Source: Oxalobacter sp. (GTDB taxonomy: Bacteria; Pseudomonadota; Gammaproteobacteria; Burkholderiales; Burkholderiaceae_D). From it: a stretch of 36,187 nt of DNA. Within the stretch, counting starts at the first letter, position 1. The number at the start of each line of letters is the position of its first letter. The stretch lies in the NCBI GenBank assembly GCA_016291665.1, contig JAEEYE010000020.1, forward strand, positions 1-36,187. The letters are read 5' to 3'. The notes beneath the pieces were generated by a model. That model worked only from the letters and a program-made list of their open reading frames with translations, was not told the origin of the DNA and searched no databases. A program made the translations under genes and the position numbers. Of this stretch, positions 24,312 to 35,093 are shown piece by piece.

Positions 24312-26975
24312 ATGACTGAAGCAAACATCCAAACGGTCTACCGCCTTGATTACAAAGCACCTACCTTTTTGACCGACCACGTTGACCTTGATTTTGCACT
24401 GGATCCTTCTAACACAACCGTCACGGCAACAACCGTATTAAAGCGAAACCCTGCCGTAAACGACAAAAACGACAAAACACTGACACTTTATGGGTCAGAA
24501 CCCGAACTGATTGACATCACCTTAAATGGCAAAACACTGGGAGATAATGACTACACATTAGCCGATGGCAAACTCATCATTCCCAATGCACCTGACGACG
24601 TCACACTGACCGTCAAAACCCAGATCCATCCAGATAAAAATGCTTCCTTAATGGGACTTTACGTCTCCAACGGGAATTTCTTCACCCAATGCGAAGCAGA
24701 AGGTTTCCGTAAGATCACCTATTTCCAAGACCGCCCGGACGTCATGGCGACCTATACGGTGAAATTAACGGCTGACAAAACCCACTATCCGGTCCTCCTC
24801 TCCAACGGGAACCTGGTTGAATCAGGCGATATGCCTGACGGCAAGCATTACGCCGTCTTTGAGGATCCTTTCCGCAAACCGTCTTACCTCTTTGCCCTCG
24901 TTGCAGGTGACTTAGTCTGCCAGGAAGAAACTTTCAGGCTCGCTGACGGACGCGATGTCCTCTTGCAGGTCTGGGTTGAACACGGCAACTTGGATAAAAC
25001 AGCGCACGCAATGGAATCCCTGAAAAACAGTATCCGCTGGGATGAATCACGGTTCGGGCTGGAACTGGATCTTGACCGCTTCAACATCGTGGCGGTTGCC
25101 GATTTCAATATGGGCGCAATGGAAAACAAGGGGCTCAACATCTTCAACACGAAGTACGTCTTAGCCAATCCCAAGATTGCAACCGACACAGACTTTGCCA
25201 ACATTGAATCGGTCGTCGGCCACGAATATTTCCACAACTGGACAGGCGACAGGGTCACCTGCCGTGATTGGTTCCAACTCTCATTAAAGGAAGGCCTGAC
25301 TGTTTTCAGGGATCAGGAATTCTCGGCTGACCGCACCGGCTCAGACACAGGACGCTGGGTCAAACGAATTGAAGACGTCCGCGTGCTGCGCCAGGCGCAG
25401 TTCCCAGAAGATGCGGGTCCCATGGCCCACCCAGTGCGACCTGACTCCTACCAGGAAATCAACAATTTCTATACCGTCACCGTCTATGAAAAAGGTGCCG
25501 AAGTCGTCCGAATGTACCAGACCCTCTTGGGACGCGATGGGTTCAGGAAAGGCTTAGACCTGTACTTCAAGCGCCATGATGGCCAAGCGGTGACCTGTAG
25601 CGACTTTTTAGCAGCAATGGCTGACGCCAATGGCAAAGACCTCTCCCAGTTTGAGCGCTGGTACAGCCAGGCAGGCACACCGCGGGTCAAACTCGAAAGC
25701 AATTACGATGAAGCCGCCAAGACATTGACGCTTACATTGACACAATCATGCCCTCCAACACCCGGCCAAGCCGAAAAAGCGCCTTTCTTAATCCCCGTTG
25801 CCGTTGGCCTCATGGATAAGAACGGCAAGGACATGATCCTTACCAATGATGACGGCTCAAAAACCACCACACGTATGCTGGAATTGTCGCAACAGACGCA
25901 GGCCTTCACCTTTACGGACATCCCTGAAAAACCGGTCATCTCCGCATTAAGGGGATTTTCTGCACCGGTCATCCTCGATTTTGACCAGGATGATGCAGAA
26001 CTGCTTTTACGGTTGGCTTCAGACAGTGACCCATTCAACCGTTGGGAAGCAGGCCAGTCCCTCGCAATGAACCGGCTCTTAGCTTTGACGGCCAAAGCCC
26101 AATCAGGCGAAGCCTTAACGCTTGATGATGCCTTTATCAACGCCTTTGCAGCCGTCTTAGCCGATACAGCATTGGATCCAGCATTACGTGCCTTGACGCT
26201 GACACTGCCTTCTGAATCGATGGTAGCTGAACGGATGGAGGCCATTGATCCGAAAGCCATCCATACGGCCCGCCGTTTCATGGTCAAAACCCTAGCATCC
26301 AAACTCGCGGCCGAATGGGAAAAAGCTTATGACGCCAACCTAACGCCTGGTGCCTATACCCCGACACCGCAAGATATCGGTAAACGCGCCTTAAAGAACC
26401 TGGCCCTGACTTTCCTCTTGGAAGCCGGCAGCACCGGCGCTGTTTCGATGGCCATTGAACAGTATGAAATGGCTGACAATATGACCGACCGCCTGGCTGC
26501 CTTAACGGCACTCGTCCACACGGGCGCCACCGAAACGGTTGCCAAGGCAAAAGGCCTGATTACCGATTTCTATGAGACTTTCGCCGATGAACCACTGGTC
26601 ATCGACAAATGGTTCACACTTCTTGCGACCTCCCCGACAACAGATACGGCAGCAGTCCGCAAACTGATGGCTCACCCTGCCTTTACACTCAAGAACCCGA
26701 ACCGGGCACGGAGCCTTGTCTTTGGCTTTTGCAACGCCAATATGGCACAATTCCATGCTGAAGATGGCAGCGGCTACCAGTTATGGCGCGATGTGCTCAC
26801 TGAAATCGACACGTTCAACCCACAGGTAGCGGCACGCTTGGCCCGCATGATGGACCGCTGGAAGCGCTATATCCCGTCGTTGAAAGAAAAGGCACAAGAA
26901 ACGCTGGAGGCAGTCGCCAAGGGCTCCTTGTCGAAAGACACGCGTGAAATCATCAGTAAATCACTGGGACAATAG
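24312..26975 (+). CDS. pepN: Aminopeptidase N (M1 metallopeptidase)
   Basis: This 887-residue cytosolic zinc aminopeptidase releases N-terminal residues from peptides in the last steps of protein turnover. The N-terminal saddle domain is followed by the GAMEN exopeptidase motif (268-272) and the zinc site HEYFH (304-308) with the third ligand E327 in LKEGLTVF. The long C-terminal alpha-helical domain of proteobacterial PepN is present. Length agrees with E. coli PepN (870). It is followed after 15 bp by fbp, so the two probably share a transcript. Confidence 0.98.
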   Translation: MTEANIQTVYRLDYKAPTFLTDHVDLDFALDPSNTTVTATTVLKRNPAVNDKNDKTLTLYGSEPELIDITLNGKTLGDNDYTLADGKLIIPNAPDDVTLTVKTQIHPDKNASLMGLYVSNGNFFTQCEAEGFRKITYFQDRPDVMATYTVKLTADKTHYPVLLSNGNLVESGDMPDGKHYAVFEDPFRKPSYLFALVAGDLVCQEETFRLADGRDVLLQVWVEHGNLDKTAHAMESLKNSIRWDESRFGLELDLDRFNIVAVADFNMGAMENKGLNIFNTKYVLANPKIATDTDFANIESVVGHEYFHNWTGDRVTCRDWFQLSLKEGLTVFRDQEFSADRTGSDTGRWVKRIEDVRVLRQAQFPEDAGPMAHPVRPDSYQEINNFYTVTVYEKGAEVVRMYQTLLGRDGFRKGLDLYFKRHDGQAVTCSDFLAAMADANGKDLSQFERWYSQAGTPRVKLESNYDEAAKTLTLTLTQSCPPTPGQAEKAPFLIPVAVGLMDKNGKDMILTNDDGSKTTTRMLELSQQTQAFTFTDIPEKPVISALRGFSAPVILDFDQDDAELLLRLASDSDPFNRWEAGQSLAMNRLLALTAKAQSGEALTLDDAFINAFAAVLADTALDPALRALTLTLPSESMVAERMEAIDPKAIHTARRFMVKTLASKLAAEWEKAYDANLTPGAYTPTPQDIGKRALKNLALTFLLEAGSTGAVSMAIEQYEMADNMTDRLAALTALVHTGATETVAKAKGLITDFYETFADEPLVIDKWFTLLATSPTTDTAAVRKLMAHPAFTLKNPNRARSLVFGFCNANMAQFHAEDGSGYQLWRDVLTEIDTFNPQVAARLARMMDRWKRYIPSLKEKAQETLEAVAKGSLSKDTREIISKSLGQ

Positions 26976-26990
26976 AAAGAGGAAACACAA

Positions 26991-28004
26991 ATGGCAGAGA
27001 TGTTTATCAGCCTGACCCAATTCTTGATTGAAGAAGACCGCCGGTCCGGCACTGTACCTGCTGACTTGAAGCAGCTGATTGAAGCCGTCGCCCAGGCCTG
27101 CAAATCCATTGGCACCGCAGTCGGCAAAGGCGCCTTGGCTGGTGTCTTGGGTGTCCAGGGTGACGTCAACGTCCAAGGCGAAGTCCAGAAAAAACTCGAT
27201 GTTATCTCAAACGACATCTTGATCCATGCCACCCAATGGTGTGGGTGCCTATCCGGCGTAGCTTCCGAAGAAATGGAAACCGTACTGCCGGTCCCTGCCG
27301 ACAAGCCACAAGGTAAATACCTGCTGCTCTTTGACCCATTGGACGGCTCCAGCAACATTGACGTCAATGTATCCATCGGTACGATTTTTTCAATCTTAAA
27401 ACGCCCGGAAGGCGAAGGCGAAGTCACTGAAAAAGACTTCCTGCAAAACGGCAGGAACCAGGTCGCTGCCGGCTATGCAATCTATGGACCCCAGACCCAG
27501 CTCGTTTTGACCACCGGCAACGGCGTCAACGCGTTCACGTTAGACCGTGCTGAAGGTATTTGGAAACTCACGGTGCGTGACATCAAGATCCCGGAACAGA
27601 CCGCTGAATATGCAATCAACGCGTCGAACCAGCGCCATTGGTTTGCCCCGGTCTCCCGCTACTTCGAAGAAGTCCAAGCCGGTGCCGAAGGTGTACGTGG
27701 CAAAAACTTCAACATGCGCTGGGTTGCCGCCATGGTCTCAGACATCCACCGGATATTGAACCGTGGTGGGATTTTCATGTACCCGGCTGATGCAAGGAAT
27801 GTTAAAAACGGGGGCCGTATCCGCCTGATGTATGAAGCCAACCCAATGTCGATGCTGGTTGAACAGGCTGGCGGCGCGGCAACAAACGGCTTAATCCCGT
27901 TGATGGATGTCAAACCGGAAAAACTCCATATGCGTGTACCGGTTTTCTTAGGCTCCAAAGAAGAAGTCGAGCTGATTACCCGCTACCACCACGAAGCCAA
28001 ATAG
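26991..28004 (+). CDS. fbp: Fructose-1,6-bisphosphatase, class I
   Basis: This 337-residue enzyme removes the C1 phosphate from fructose 1,6-bisphosphate in gluconeogenesis. The metal-binding signature [19 protein letters not shown] and the [22 protein letters not shown] substrate region are intact. AGAGG lies nine bases before the ATG and the gene follows pepN by 15 bp. It ends shortly before a GC-rich hairpin (28033-28052) without a U-tract. Confidence 0.98.
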   Translation: MAEMFISLTQFLIEEDRRSGTVPADLKQLIEAVAQACKSIGTAVGKGALAGVLGVQGDVNVQGEVQKKLDVISNDILIHATQWCGCLSGVASEEMETVLPVPADKPQGKYLLLFDPLDGSSNIDVNVSIGTIFSILKRPEGEGEVTEKDFLQNGRNQVAAGYAIYGPQTQLVLTTGNGVNAFTLDRAEGIWKLTVRDIKIPEQTAEYAINASNQRHWFAPVSRYFEEVQAGAEGVRGKNFNMRWVAAMVSDIHRILNRGGIFMYPADARNVKNGGRIRLMYEANPMSMLVEQAGGAATNGLIPLMDVKPEKLHMRVPVFLGSKEEVELITRYHHEAK

Positions 28005-28276
28005 CAGGTATCCAAACCGCTAGACGCTATGGCAGGCGGCTAAAACCGCCTGTCTCTACTGTTTTCGCTGGCCATATAGCCGCCAGGCAAATCCCCAAAA
28101 ACCAACAAAGCCGCTGCCAAACAGATGGATTGGCCAAGGCAGCGCTTTCTTTATGGGTTTTCTCGGGACAATCTGCCCACCCGTTGGACAAAAAAAGATA
28201 GAATTGTAAGGTTATGAATGAAACTCCGTGGTGCGCCCAGATACCCTGTGCCGCCATACAGGAAAAGGATACCAAC

Positions 28277-29194
28277 ATGATCACTTTCCAGGAAATTATT
28301 TCCAGGCTCAACCAATACTGGAGCCAGCAGGGCTGTGCGCTGCTCCAGCCACAGGATATGGAAGTCGGTGCAGGCACATCGCATCCAGCCACTTTTTTGC
28401 GTGCCATTGGGCCGGAACCCTGGCTTGCCGCTTATGTGCAGCCATCCCGCCGTCCAAAGGATGGCCGCTATGGTGACAACCCCAACCGGCTGCAGCATTA
28501 CTACCAGTACCAAGTCGTCCTAAAACCCGCCCCAGAAAACATCCTCGATCTCTATTTGGGTTCCCTTACCGCTTTGGGGCTGGATTTGAAGCAGAACGAT
28601 GTCCGCTTTGTCGAAGACGACTGGGAAAACCCGACGTTGGGCGCTTGGGGCTTGGGCTGGGAAGTCTGGTTAAACGGCATGGAAGTCACCCAGTTTACCT
28701 ATTTCCAACAGGTCGGCGGCATCGACTGCAAACCAACGTTGGGCGAAATCACCTATGGGTTGGAACGCCTAGCGATGTACCTGCAGGGTGTTGAAAACGT
28801 CTACGACCTGACATGGACCCAATGGGAAGAAAACGGCAAGATTCACCGCTTGACGTATGGTGACGTCTACCACCAGAACGAAGTCGAGCAGTCACGCTAT
28901 AACTTTGAATTCTCCAACACACAGTTCCTGTTCTCGCTCTTTACGAACTACGAAGCTGAAGCAAAACGCCTGATTGCTGAAGAACAAGAACTGACACTGC
29001 CAGCTTACGAAATGATCCTCAAAGCCGCACACACCTTCAACCTGTTGGATGCGCGTGGCGCCATTTCGGTAACGGAACGCGCCGCCTACATCGGCCGGAT
29101 CCGTACCCTTTCTCGTCTTGTTGCGCAGGCATACTACGAATCCCGTGAAAAACTGGGCTTCCCGATGCTCGATGAAACGGATAAAGCGGCATAA
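28277..29194 (+). CDS. glyQ: Glycyl-tRNA synthetase alpha subunit
   Basis: This 305-residue class II subunit carries the aminoacylation active site of the bacterial alpha2beta2 GlyRS. Conserved parts include [45 protein letters not shown] (motif 2 region) and [16 protein letters not shown] (motif 3). Start ATG 28277 has AAGGA upstream and matches the family N-terminus; an in-frame ATG 21 codons earlier would add an atypical leader. glyS follows after 71 bp, a gap that contains a stable hairpin. Confidence 0.98.
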   Translation: MITFQEIISRLNQYWSQQGCALLQPQDMEVGAGTSHPATFLRAIGPEPWLAAYVQPSRRPKDGRYGDNPNRLQHYYQYQVVLKPAPENILDLYLGSLTALGLDLKQNDVRFVEDDWENPTLGAWGLGWEVWLNGMEVTQFTYFQQVGGIDCKPTLGEITYGLERLAMYLQGVENVYDLTWTQWEENGKIHRLTYGDVYHQNEVEQSRYNFEFSNTQFLFSLFTNYEAEAKRLIAEEQELTLPAYEMILKAAHTFNLLDARGAISVTERAAYIGRIRTLSRLVAQAYYESREKLGFPMLDETDKAA

Positions 29195-29217
29195 CGGCCA
29201 CCCCAAAAGAATAAAGA

Positions 29218-29248
29218 TTGATGCCAGGCAAACCCAATGCCTGGTCAA
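29218..29248 (+). repeat. Hairpin in the glyQ-glyS intergenic region
   Basis: CCAGGCA (29224-29230) pairs with TGCCTGG (29238-29244), with an outer TTGA/TCAA extension after a 2-nt bulge. It ends just before the glyS ribosome-binding site and lacks a U-tract, so it may stabilise the mRNA or tune glyS translation. Confidence 0.5.
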
Positions 29249-29265
29249 AGGAAAAAGGTTTGATG

Positions 29266-31350
29266 ATGAATAAGACCCTGCTCGTTGAACTCAATACTGA
29301 AGAACTGCCACCGAAGGCACTGGCCAAACTCGCCGATTCATTTGCAGGTACGATTGAAAAAACCCTCCGCCAGGGCGACTTCCTGACAGACGCTTCGAAA
29401 GCAACGACCTATGCCACCCCAAGGCGCTTGGCAGTAGCCATCACGGATGTGCGTACCGTCTCCCCTGACCGCCCAATCCGCAAGAAAGTACTGCCGGTCA
29501 ACGTTGCCTTTGATAAAGACGGCAACCAGATGCCGCCACTGAAGAAAAAACTCGCGGCAATGGGTATTGCCGACATTGATGTATCAACCCTGGAAGTGGC
29601 ACGCGACGGCAAGAACGACTGCCTCTTTTACAACTACACGGCAAGTGGTATCCCTTTGGCAACGGGACTGCAGGAAGCGGTTGAAAAAGCAGCCGCCGGC
29701 CTGCCGGTACCCAAGATGATGACCTACCAGCGTCCAGATGGGCAGACAGTGCAGTTTGTACGCCCAGTCCATAAGCTGATTGCCTTGCACGGTGAAGACA
29801 CAGTTGCCATTTCCTTCTTAGGACTGAAGGCTGGCCGCACGACAGAAGGCCACCGTTTCCTGTCCAAGGGTGACATAACGGTTACCAGTGCCGACACCTA
29901 TGCCGCACAACTCGAAGCCGAAGGCAAAATCATCCCCAGCTTTAATGAACGGAAAGAACGCATCCGCACGATGCTCCTTTCCCAGGCAAAAGGCGACACA
30001 ATCTTAATGCCGGAAGCCTTACTCGATGAAGTCGCTGCCCTGGTCGAATGGCCGGTTGTCTATGAATGCCATTTTGAGGAATCGTTCCTGCAGGTTCCGC
30101 AGGAATGCCTGATTCTCACGATGCAGACCAACCAGAAATACTTTGCATTGACTGACGCCAACGGCAAACTCACCAACCGTTTCCTGATTGTCTCGAACAT
30201 TGAAACGCAAACCCCGCAGCGCATCATTGATGGGAACGAACGCGTTGTCCGCCCACGGCTCTCAGATGCCCAGTTCTTCTTTGAACAAGACAAAAAGCAG
30301 ACGCTGGAATCACGCCTGCCAGGGCTCGTCAATGTGGTCTACCACAATAAGCTCGGTACCTTGGCCCAACGCATGGCCCGCGTCAGGATCCTAGCCGTCA
30401 ATATCGCCAAGAAGCTCGGCGTTGAAACCGCTTCTGTTGAACGGGCAGCCCAGCTGTGTAAGGCAGACCTCTTAACCGAAATGGTCGGTGAATTCCCAGA
30501 ACTCCAGGGCACGATGGGCACCTACTATGCCCGCCATGACGGGGAATCGGAAGAAGTGGCAATGGCCTGTGCCGAACATTACCAGCCACGTTTTGCCGGG
30601 GATGCCCTGCCAACCACCCTGACCGGCACAATCTTGGCGATTGCCGACAAGCTGGAAACCTTAGTCGGCATCTGGGGGATCGGGCTGCAGCCAACGGGCG
30701 ACCGTGACCCATTTGCACTGCGCCGCCATGCGCTGGGGATCCTGCGTATCCTGATTGAGAAAAAACTGCCCCTGTCACTGCGTGAGCTGTTGAAAGATGC
30801 GGTAGATGTCCTCTCGAAGAACACACTCTTTACGAACCCAACGGATGCCGTCATCGACTTTACGATGGACCGCTTACGGGGCCTTCTGCGTGACAGAGGC
30901 TACACCATTGCCGAAGTGGAAGCCGTCCTCGCACAGAACCCAGACCGCTTTGACAATATCATCGACAGGCTTGATGCCGTCAGGACATTTGCCGCGATGC
31001 CTGAGTCCCAGTCCTTGGCTGGTGCAAACAAACGGATCACCAATATCCTGAAAAAGTCCGGTGTGACCGCAGGTCAGGTTTATGAAGATGTGATGGTTGA
31101 AGACAGTGAAAAGAAACTCTATGCCGATTTACTGTCCTTAAAACCAGAAGCCGACAGACAGTTTGCAACTGGGGACTATACCGGGACACTGAAGACGCTC
31201 GCGACATTGCACGACGATGTCGATGCGTTCTTCAATGATGTCATGGTGATGGCAGACGACTTGAAACTTAGGAACAACCGGATTGCGCTCCTAAAGGAAC
31301 TGCATACGATGATGAACCAGGTAGCAGACATCTCGAAACTGGCTTCCTGA
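29266..31350 (+). CDS. glyS: Glycyl-tRNA synthetase beta subunit
   Basis: This subunit of about 694 residues is needed for tRNA recognition by the heterotetrameric GlyRS. It starts with the family signature [17 protein letters not shown], and includes RRLAV, the HD-like domain segment around [20 protein letters not shown] and [15 protein letters not shown], and the C-terminal DALR-like anticodon-binding region. Two tandem ATGs occur at 29263 and 29266; the second has AAGG seven bases upstream. It is co-directional with glyQ and gmhB. Confidence 0.97.
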   Translation: MNKTLLVELNTEELPPKALAKLADSFAGTIEKTLRQGDFLTDASKATTYATPRRLAVAITDVRTVSPDRPIRKKVLPVNVAFDKDGNQMPPLKKKLAAMGIADIDVSTLEVARDGKNDCLFYNYTASGIPLATGLQEAVEKAAAGLPVPKMMTYQRPDGQTVQFVRPVHKLIALHGEDTVAISFLGLKAGRTTEGHRFLSKGDITVTSADTYAAQLEAEGKIIPSFNERKERIRTMLLSQAKGDTILMPEALLDEVAALVEWPVVYECHFEESFLQVPQECLILTMQTNQKYFALTDANGKLTNRFLIVSNIETQTPQRIIDGNERVVRPRLSDAQFFFEQDKKQTLESRLPGLVNVVYHNKLGTLAQRMARVRILAVNIAKKLGVETASVERAAQLCKADLLTEMVGEFPELQGTMGTYYARHDGESEEVAMACAEHYQPRFAGDALPTTLTGTILAIADKLETLVGIWGIGLQPTGDRDPFALRRHALGILRILIEKKLPLSLRELLKDAVDVLSKNTLFTNPTDAVIDFTMDRLRGLLRDRGYTIAEVEAVLAQNPDRFDNIIDRLDAVRTFAAMPESQSLAGANKRITNILKKSGVTAGQVYEDVMVEDSEKKLYADLLSLKPEADRQFATGDYTGTLKTLATLHDDVDAFFNDVMVMADDLKLRNNRIALLKELHTMMNQVADISKLAS

Positions 31351-31369
31351 CCTTGGGACTCAGCTGACC

Positions 31370-32146
31370 ATGAAACTCATCATATTGGATCGGGACGGTG
31401 TCATCAACGAGGATTCGGATGCATTCATCAAATCCCCAGACGAATGGATTCCCCTTCCTGGTGCCATTGAAGCCATCGCCCACCTGACCCAGGCAGGCTA
31501 CACTGTGGTCGTCGCAACGAACCAGTCCGGCTTAGGCCGTGGGCTTTTCAATATCGACACTTTAAACGCCATCCACCAAAAGATGATGCATTTGGTTAAG
31601 GCTGCGGGTGGCGCTATTGCCGCCATTCTCTTCTGCCCTCACCTGCCGACCGATGACTGCGACTGCAGGAAACCTAGGCCAGGGATGTTCAAAACCATTG
31701 GGGAGCGCTTTGATGTGGATCTAACGGGCGTGCCTGCCGTCGGTGACTCGTTAAGGGATTTGCAGGCAGCCTACCTCGCAGGTTGCACGCCTTACCTCGT
31801 CTTAACCGGCAAAGGCACCCTGACCCAAGAAAAAGGCGGGACACCACCCGGGACGGTTGTCTTTGACAGCTTGAAAGCCGTTGCTGAACACCTGATTGAA
31901 CAGGATAGGCTGTCGCAGGCTGCCGCTGACATACCACCCAAATCCCCCCAAAAAACCGAAACACAAGGCGCCGACACCGAACCCAAAGCGAAGGCTAAGG
32001 CGGCAGTCAAGGCCAAACTCGCCTCCTTGGAAACCCAAAAGCCATCACGTAGCACCAAAAAGGCGGCTGCCAGCCCAAGGCCAACGGATATAGCTCCTAA
32101 AAAACCACGGACGCGCTCCCGCGCCACAACCAGCAAGACACAATAG
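31370..32146 (+). CDS. gmhB: Heptose-1,7-bisphosphate 7-phosphatase with a basic tail
   Basis: This HAD phosphatase removes the C7 phosphate from D-glycero-D-manno-heptose 1,7-bisphosphate in ADP-heptose synthesis for the LPS inner core. Catalytic D7 and D9 lie in LDRDGVIN; a zinc site CPH...CDC (89-99) and the GDSLRDL motif (125-131) are complete. The enzyme domain ends near residue 180, as in family members of about 180-190 residues. The remaining 75 residues form a Lys/Ala/Pro/Ser/Thr-rich, strongly basic, low-complexity tail like histone H1. It lies 19 bp after glyS and 18 bp before plsC. The symbol is by domain similarity. Confidence 0.92.
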   Translation: MKLIILDRDGVINEDSDAFIKSPDEWIPLPGAIEAIAHLTQAGYTVVVATNQSGLGRGLFNIDTLNAIHQKMMHLVKAAGGAIAAILFCPHLPTDDCDCRKPRPGMFKTIGERFDVDLTGVPAVGDSLRDLQAAYLAGCTPYLVLTGKGTLTQEKGGTPPGTVVFDSLKAVAEHLIEQDRLSQAAADIPPKSPQKTETQGADTEPKAKAKAAVKAKLASLETQKPSRSTKKAAASPRPTDIAPKKPRTRSRATTSKTQ

Positions 32147-32164
32147 CAAACAGGTACGTCACCC

Positions 32165-32902
32165 ATGCGATTCATACGCTCCGTCCTTTTCTTTTTCCTG
32201 TGGTGGACATACACCTTCTTCTGGGGGTTCGTCTGCCTCTTTACCTGCTGGTTGCCGTTTTCCGGACGCTACAAGGTCGCCTCAATCTGGGCTCGGGTCA
32301 CAACCGGCTTAGCCTGGGTCATCTGCGGCATCAAGTACCAGGTCAAGGGAAGGGAAAACTTCCCTGAAGGACCTGTCGTCTTACTGAGCAAACACCAGTC
32401 CGCATGGGAAACCCTCTTTACGATGTTGGTACTGCCCTGCCCTGTATCCTTTGTCCTCAAAAAGTCCCTCCTCTACATCCCGTTTTTTGGCTGGGTCCTG
32501 GCGTTCCTGCGGATGATCCCAATTGACCGCAGCAAAAAGGTCAATGCGTTCCGCCAGATGCTCGATATCGGCTCCAAACGGTTGCACGACGGGCACTGGA
32601 TCATGATTTTCCCGGAAGGCACGCGTGTAGCACCCGGCACGAAAGGCACCTACCAGAACGGCGGTGCGATGTTTGCCATCCGCGCCCATGCACAGGTCAT
32701 CCCCGTTGCCTTGAATTCCGGTGAATGCTGGCCTAAGACCACCTTCCTGAAAACCCCAGGGACGATTACGCTTTCTTTCGGCAAACCGATCCCAACCGAA
32801 GGCCGCAAGGCAGGTGAACTCACACAGGAAGTCGAAACCTGGATTGAAGCGGAAATGCGCCGGATTTCCCCACACCTTTACCCAGATACGCAACCGAAGT
32901 GA
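32165..32902 (+). CDS. plsC: 1-acyl-sn-glycerol-3-phosphate acyltransferase
   Basis: This 245-residue membrane-bound acyltransferase makes phosphatidic acid from lysophosphatidic acid. An N-terminal hydrophobic segment (about 6-33) anchors it. The PlsC domain has the catalytic block as KHQSAWE (H77, with Glu82 where most members have Asp in HX4D), the IPIDRS region (118-123) and FPEGTR (149-154) for phosphate binding. Its stop overlaps the GTG start of the next gene (GTGA). Burkholderiales homologues of this subgroup, as I recall them, also carry HX4E. Confidence 0.93.
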   Translation: MRFIRSVLFFFLWWTYTFFWGFVCLFTCWLPFSGRYKVASIWARVTTGLAWVICGIKYQVKGRENFPEGPVVLLSKHQSAWETLFTMLVLPCPVSFVLKKSLLYIPFFGWVLAFLRMIPIDRSKKVNAFRQMLDIGSKRLHDGHWIMIFPEGTRVAPGTKGTYQNGGAMFAIRAHAQVIPVALNSGECWPKTTFLKTPGTITLSFGKPIPTEGRKAGELTQEVETWIEAEMRRISPHLYPDTQPK

Positions 32903-33612
32903 AACGCAAAGCCACCCTCAAAGGCAAGACCATCACATACGAGCTCAAGCGTTCCTTCAACAGACGCACGATCGGTCTTAAGGTTGACCAGGACGGGTTA
33001 ACCGTCATGGCACCCTATTCAACGAGCGAATCGCAGGTTGAGCAGGCCATAAACACCAAGGCTACCTGGATCCTCAATGCGCTGGGACGCGTCAAATCCC
33101 AACTCAAAGCCATCCAGTGGCAGGACGGGACGACCTTCCCGTTCCAAGGCAGGAACTGCCAGCTCAAAATCGTCGAAGACTTTATCCGTAAACCCAAGCT
33201 CTCGTACGAAGACGGGATCCTGACGATAGAAACATTACAGACGGACAATACATCGATTACGCTGCCAATCCTCAAATGGCTGCACAACCAGGCCTTTGAC
33301 ATCTTAAGCAGCAAACTGGAAAACAAGGCGAAAGCCATGGGCGCGACCTACGCCCGGTTTGGGTTGAGCAACGCCCAAGGCCGTTGGGGTTCCTGCACCA
33401 GCAAAGGCAACATCCGGCTCAACTGGCGGCTGATCCTGACAGACCCTGTACTGGCTGACTATGTGATTGTCCATGAACTCGCGCACCTGGAAGAAATGAA
33501 CCACAGCCCACGCTTCTGGTCGATTGTCGAAGCCTGGTGCCCCGACTGGAAAAGCATGCGCAAACGCCTGAACGCTGAAGGACCGAAGCTTTTCCAGCTG
33601 TTCCCACATTAG
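32899..33612 (+). CDS. YgjP-like metallopeptidase-domain protein (M48/DUF45)
   Basis: This 237-residue protein belongs to the YgjP/DUF45 family of putative zinc metalloproteins. The N-terminal half has the RRTIGLKVDQDGLTVMAP beta domain. The C-terminal half has RFGLSNAQGRWGSC followed by HELAH (192-196) and a further His202 in MNHSPRFW, a gluzincin-type zinc site. The natural substrate is unknown. It starts with GTG overlapping the plsC stop by GTGA, so it is translationally coupled to plsC. No Shine-Dalgarno of its own is obvious. Confidence 0.9.
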   Translation: MKRKATLKGKTITYELKRSFNRRTIGLKVDQDGLTVMAPYSTSESQVEQAINTKATWILNALGRVKSQLKAIQWQDGTTFPFQGRNCQLKIVEDFIRKPKLSYEDGILTIETLQTDNTSITLPILKWLHNQAFDILSSKLENKAKAMGATYARFGLSNAQGRWGSCTSKGNIRLNWRLILTDPVLADYVIVHELAHLEEMNHSPRFWSIVEAWCPDWKSMRKRLNAEGPKLFQLFPH

Positions 33613-33728
33613 CGGCCATCCAGGCGCCGCATCCATTGTCGCAGCCCTGCGCGGCAATCTATAATAGAAGACAACTTTTGGAATAATCTGTTCCTGCATA
33701 CCCTTTGTCAGCCGAGAAAGGACTCACC

Positions 33729-34580
33729 ATGGAATACCAGACATTGAATACTGGCGCCAAGATGCCGAAAATCGGATACGGCGTCTTCCAGATCCCACCG
33801 AAAGAGACCACCCAATGTGTCCTGGATGCGTTGGATGTCGGCTTCCGCCATATTGATACAGCACAGGCTTACTTTAACGAAGCCGAAGTAGGCGAAGCCA
33901 TTGCAACAAGCGGCATCCCACGCGAAGAGCTCTTTTTGACGACCAAAGTCTGGATTTCCAATGCTGGTGAAGAAAAGGCCTACGCCTCCATCCAGAAATC
34001 CTTAGAAAAGCTCAAGACCGGTTATGTCGACCTCCTTTTGATCCACCAGCCGTTTGGCGACTACTATGGCACTTACCGTGCCATGACCAAGGCGCAGCGT
34101 GAAGGCCTCGTCAAATCGTTCGGCGTCAGCAATTTCTTCCCTGACCGGTTCGTCGACCTCGTCGAATGCACAGGCATCGCCCCTGCCGTCAATCAGATTG
34201 AATGCCATGTCTTCAACCAACAGACCAAGGCACGCGACCTCTACACCCGTTATGGCACGGCAGTCGTCGCTTGGGCACCTTTTGCAGAGGGCAAGCGCAA
34301 TATGTTCCGAAACCCAACGCTTGCCAAGATCGGCAGGCAGTACGGCAAATCCAATGCCCAGGTCGCCCTGCGCTTCCTGTTGCAGGCAGGTGTATCCGTC
34401 TTACCCAAATCGGTCCACAAAGCGAGGATGGTCGAAAACTTTGATGTCTTTGACTTTACACTCTCCATTGAAGACATGCAGACGATTGCTGCCATGGATG
34501 GTGACGAAAGCTTATTCATTTCCCATACCGACCCGGATATGGTGAAGTTCCTCATTGACTATACAAAAAACAAAGAATAA
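33729..34580 (+). CDS. Aldo-keto reductase (2,5-diketo-gluconate reductase-like)
   Basis: This 283-residue NADPH-dependent TIM-barrel oxidoreductase of the AKR superfamily has the catalytic tetrad D43, Y48 (HIDTAQAY), K73 (TTKVW) and H106 (LIHQPFGD). The family patterns [11 protein letters not shown] and [20 protein letters not shown] for cofactor binding are present. The start ATG 33729 has AAAGGA six bases upstream. It lies 14 bp before gloA: both could detoxify 2-oxoaldehydes such as methylglyoxal, a functional link that is inference. The true substrate is not predictable. Confidence 0.93.
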   Translation: MEYQTLNTGAKMPKIGYGVFQIPPKETTQCVLDALDVGFRHIDTAQAYFNEAEVGEAIATSGIPREELFLTTKVWISNAGEEKAYASIQKSLEKLKTGYVDLLLIHQPFGDYYGTYRAMTKAQREGLVKSFGVSNFFPDRFVDLVECTGIAPAVNQIECHVFNQQTKARDLYTRYGTAVVAWAPFAEGKRNMFRNPTLAKIGRQYGKSNAQVALRFLLQAGVSVLPKSVHKARMVENFDVFDFTLSIEDMQTIAAMDGDESLFISHTDPDMVKFLIDYTKNKE

Positions 34581-34594
34581 CGAAAGGACTGGTT

Positions 34595-34981
34595 ATGCGC
34601 TTCCTCCACACCATGATCCGCGTGGGCGACCTTGAACGCTCCATCCGATTTTATACCGATGTAATGGGTATGAAACTCATCCGGACAATGGATTTCCCTG
34701 ACATGAAATTCACACTGGCTTACCTGGGGTATGCCAGCAACCCGGAACAGGCAGAACTTGAACTGACCTACAACTATGGTGTCAGCTCATACGAGATGGG
34801 CAACGCCTACGGCCACATTGCCTTATCCACCAGTGACATCTACAGCCTCTGCGAAAAACTAAGGAACACCGGCGCCAAAATCACCCGCGAACCCGGGCCT
34901 CTTAAAGGGACTGACATCATCATCGCTTTCCTGGAAGACCCCGATGGCTACAAGATTGAATTGATTCAAGAGAAGGAATAA
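34595..34981 (+). CDS. gloA: Lactoylglutathione lyase (glyoxalase I)
   Basis: This 128-residue metal enzyme turns the methylglyoxal-glutathione hemithioacetal into S-lactoylglutathione. Metal ligands H5, E56, H74 and E122 are all present, and [28 protein letters not shown] and [11 protein letters not shown] are the family signatures. CGAAAGGA lies upstream with normal spacing. It follows the aldo-keto reductase by 14 bp, so the two probably form an operon. Confidence 0.97.
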   Translation: MRFLHTMIRVGDLERSIRFYTDVMGMKLIRTMDFPDMKFTLAYLGYASNPEQAELELTYNYGVSSYEMGNAYGHIALSTSDIYSLCEKLRNTGAKITREPGPLKGTDIIIAFLEDPDGYKIELIQEKE

Positions 34982-35032
34982 CCAAGAGATGTTGCGGTGT
35001 AGGGTAATTTCCCCTATGCACGATTTTGTAGA

Positions 35033-35061
35033 TTGACCCCCATACCAGCGTAAGCTATAAT
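35033..35061 (+). promoter_or_regulatory. Sigma-70 promoter of tRNA-Ser
   Basis: TTGACC (35033-35038), a 17-bp spacer and a perfect TATAAT (35056-35061), with the start near 35068, about 26 nt before the tRNA. Confidence 0.85.
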
Positions 35062-35093
35062 CTCTATTCTGACTGCATTTAGATGGCAGTTTC

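Noticed and set aside
28033-28052. Terminator after fbp
   Set aside because: The 7-bp GC-rich hairpin is real but is followed by TCTCTACTGTTTT, with no proper U-tract; not called as a terminator.
28027-28407. Minus-strand frame across the fbp-glyQ gap, including a peptide-like stretch ending in RLYGQRKQ in another frame
   Set aside because: Most of the long frame is antisense to glyQ. The alternative frame of about 45 codons has no ATG, GTG or TTG start, so it cannot be supported as a gene.
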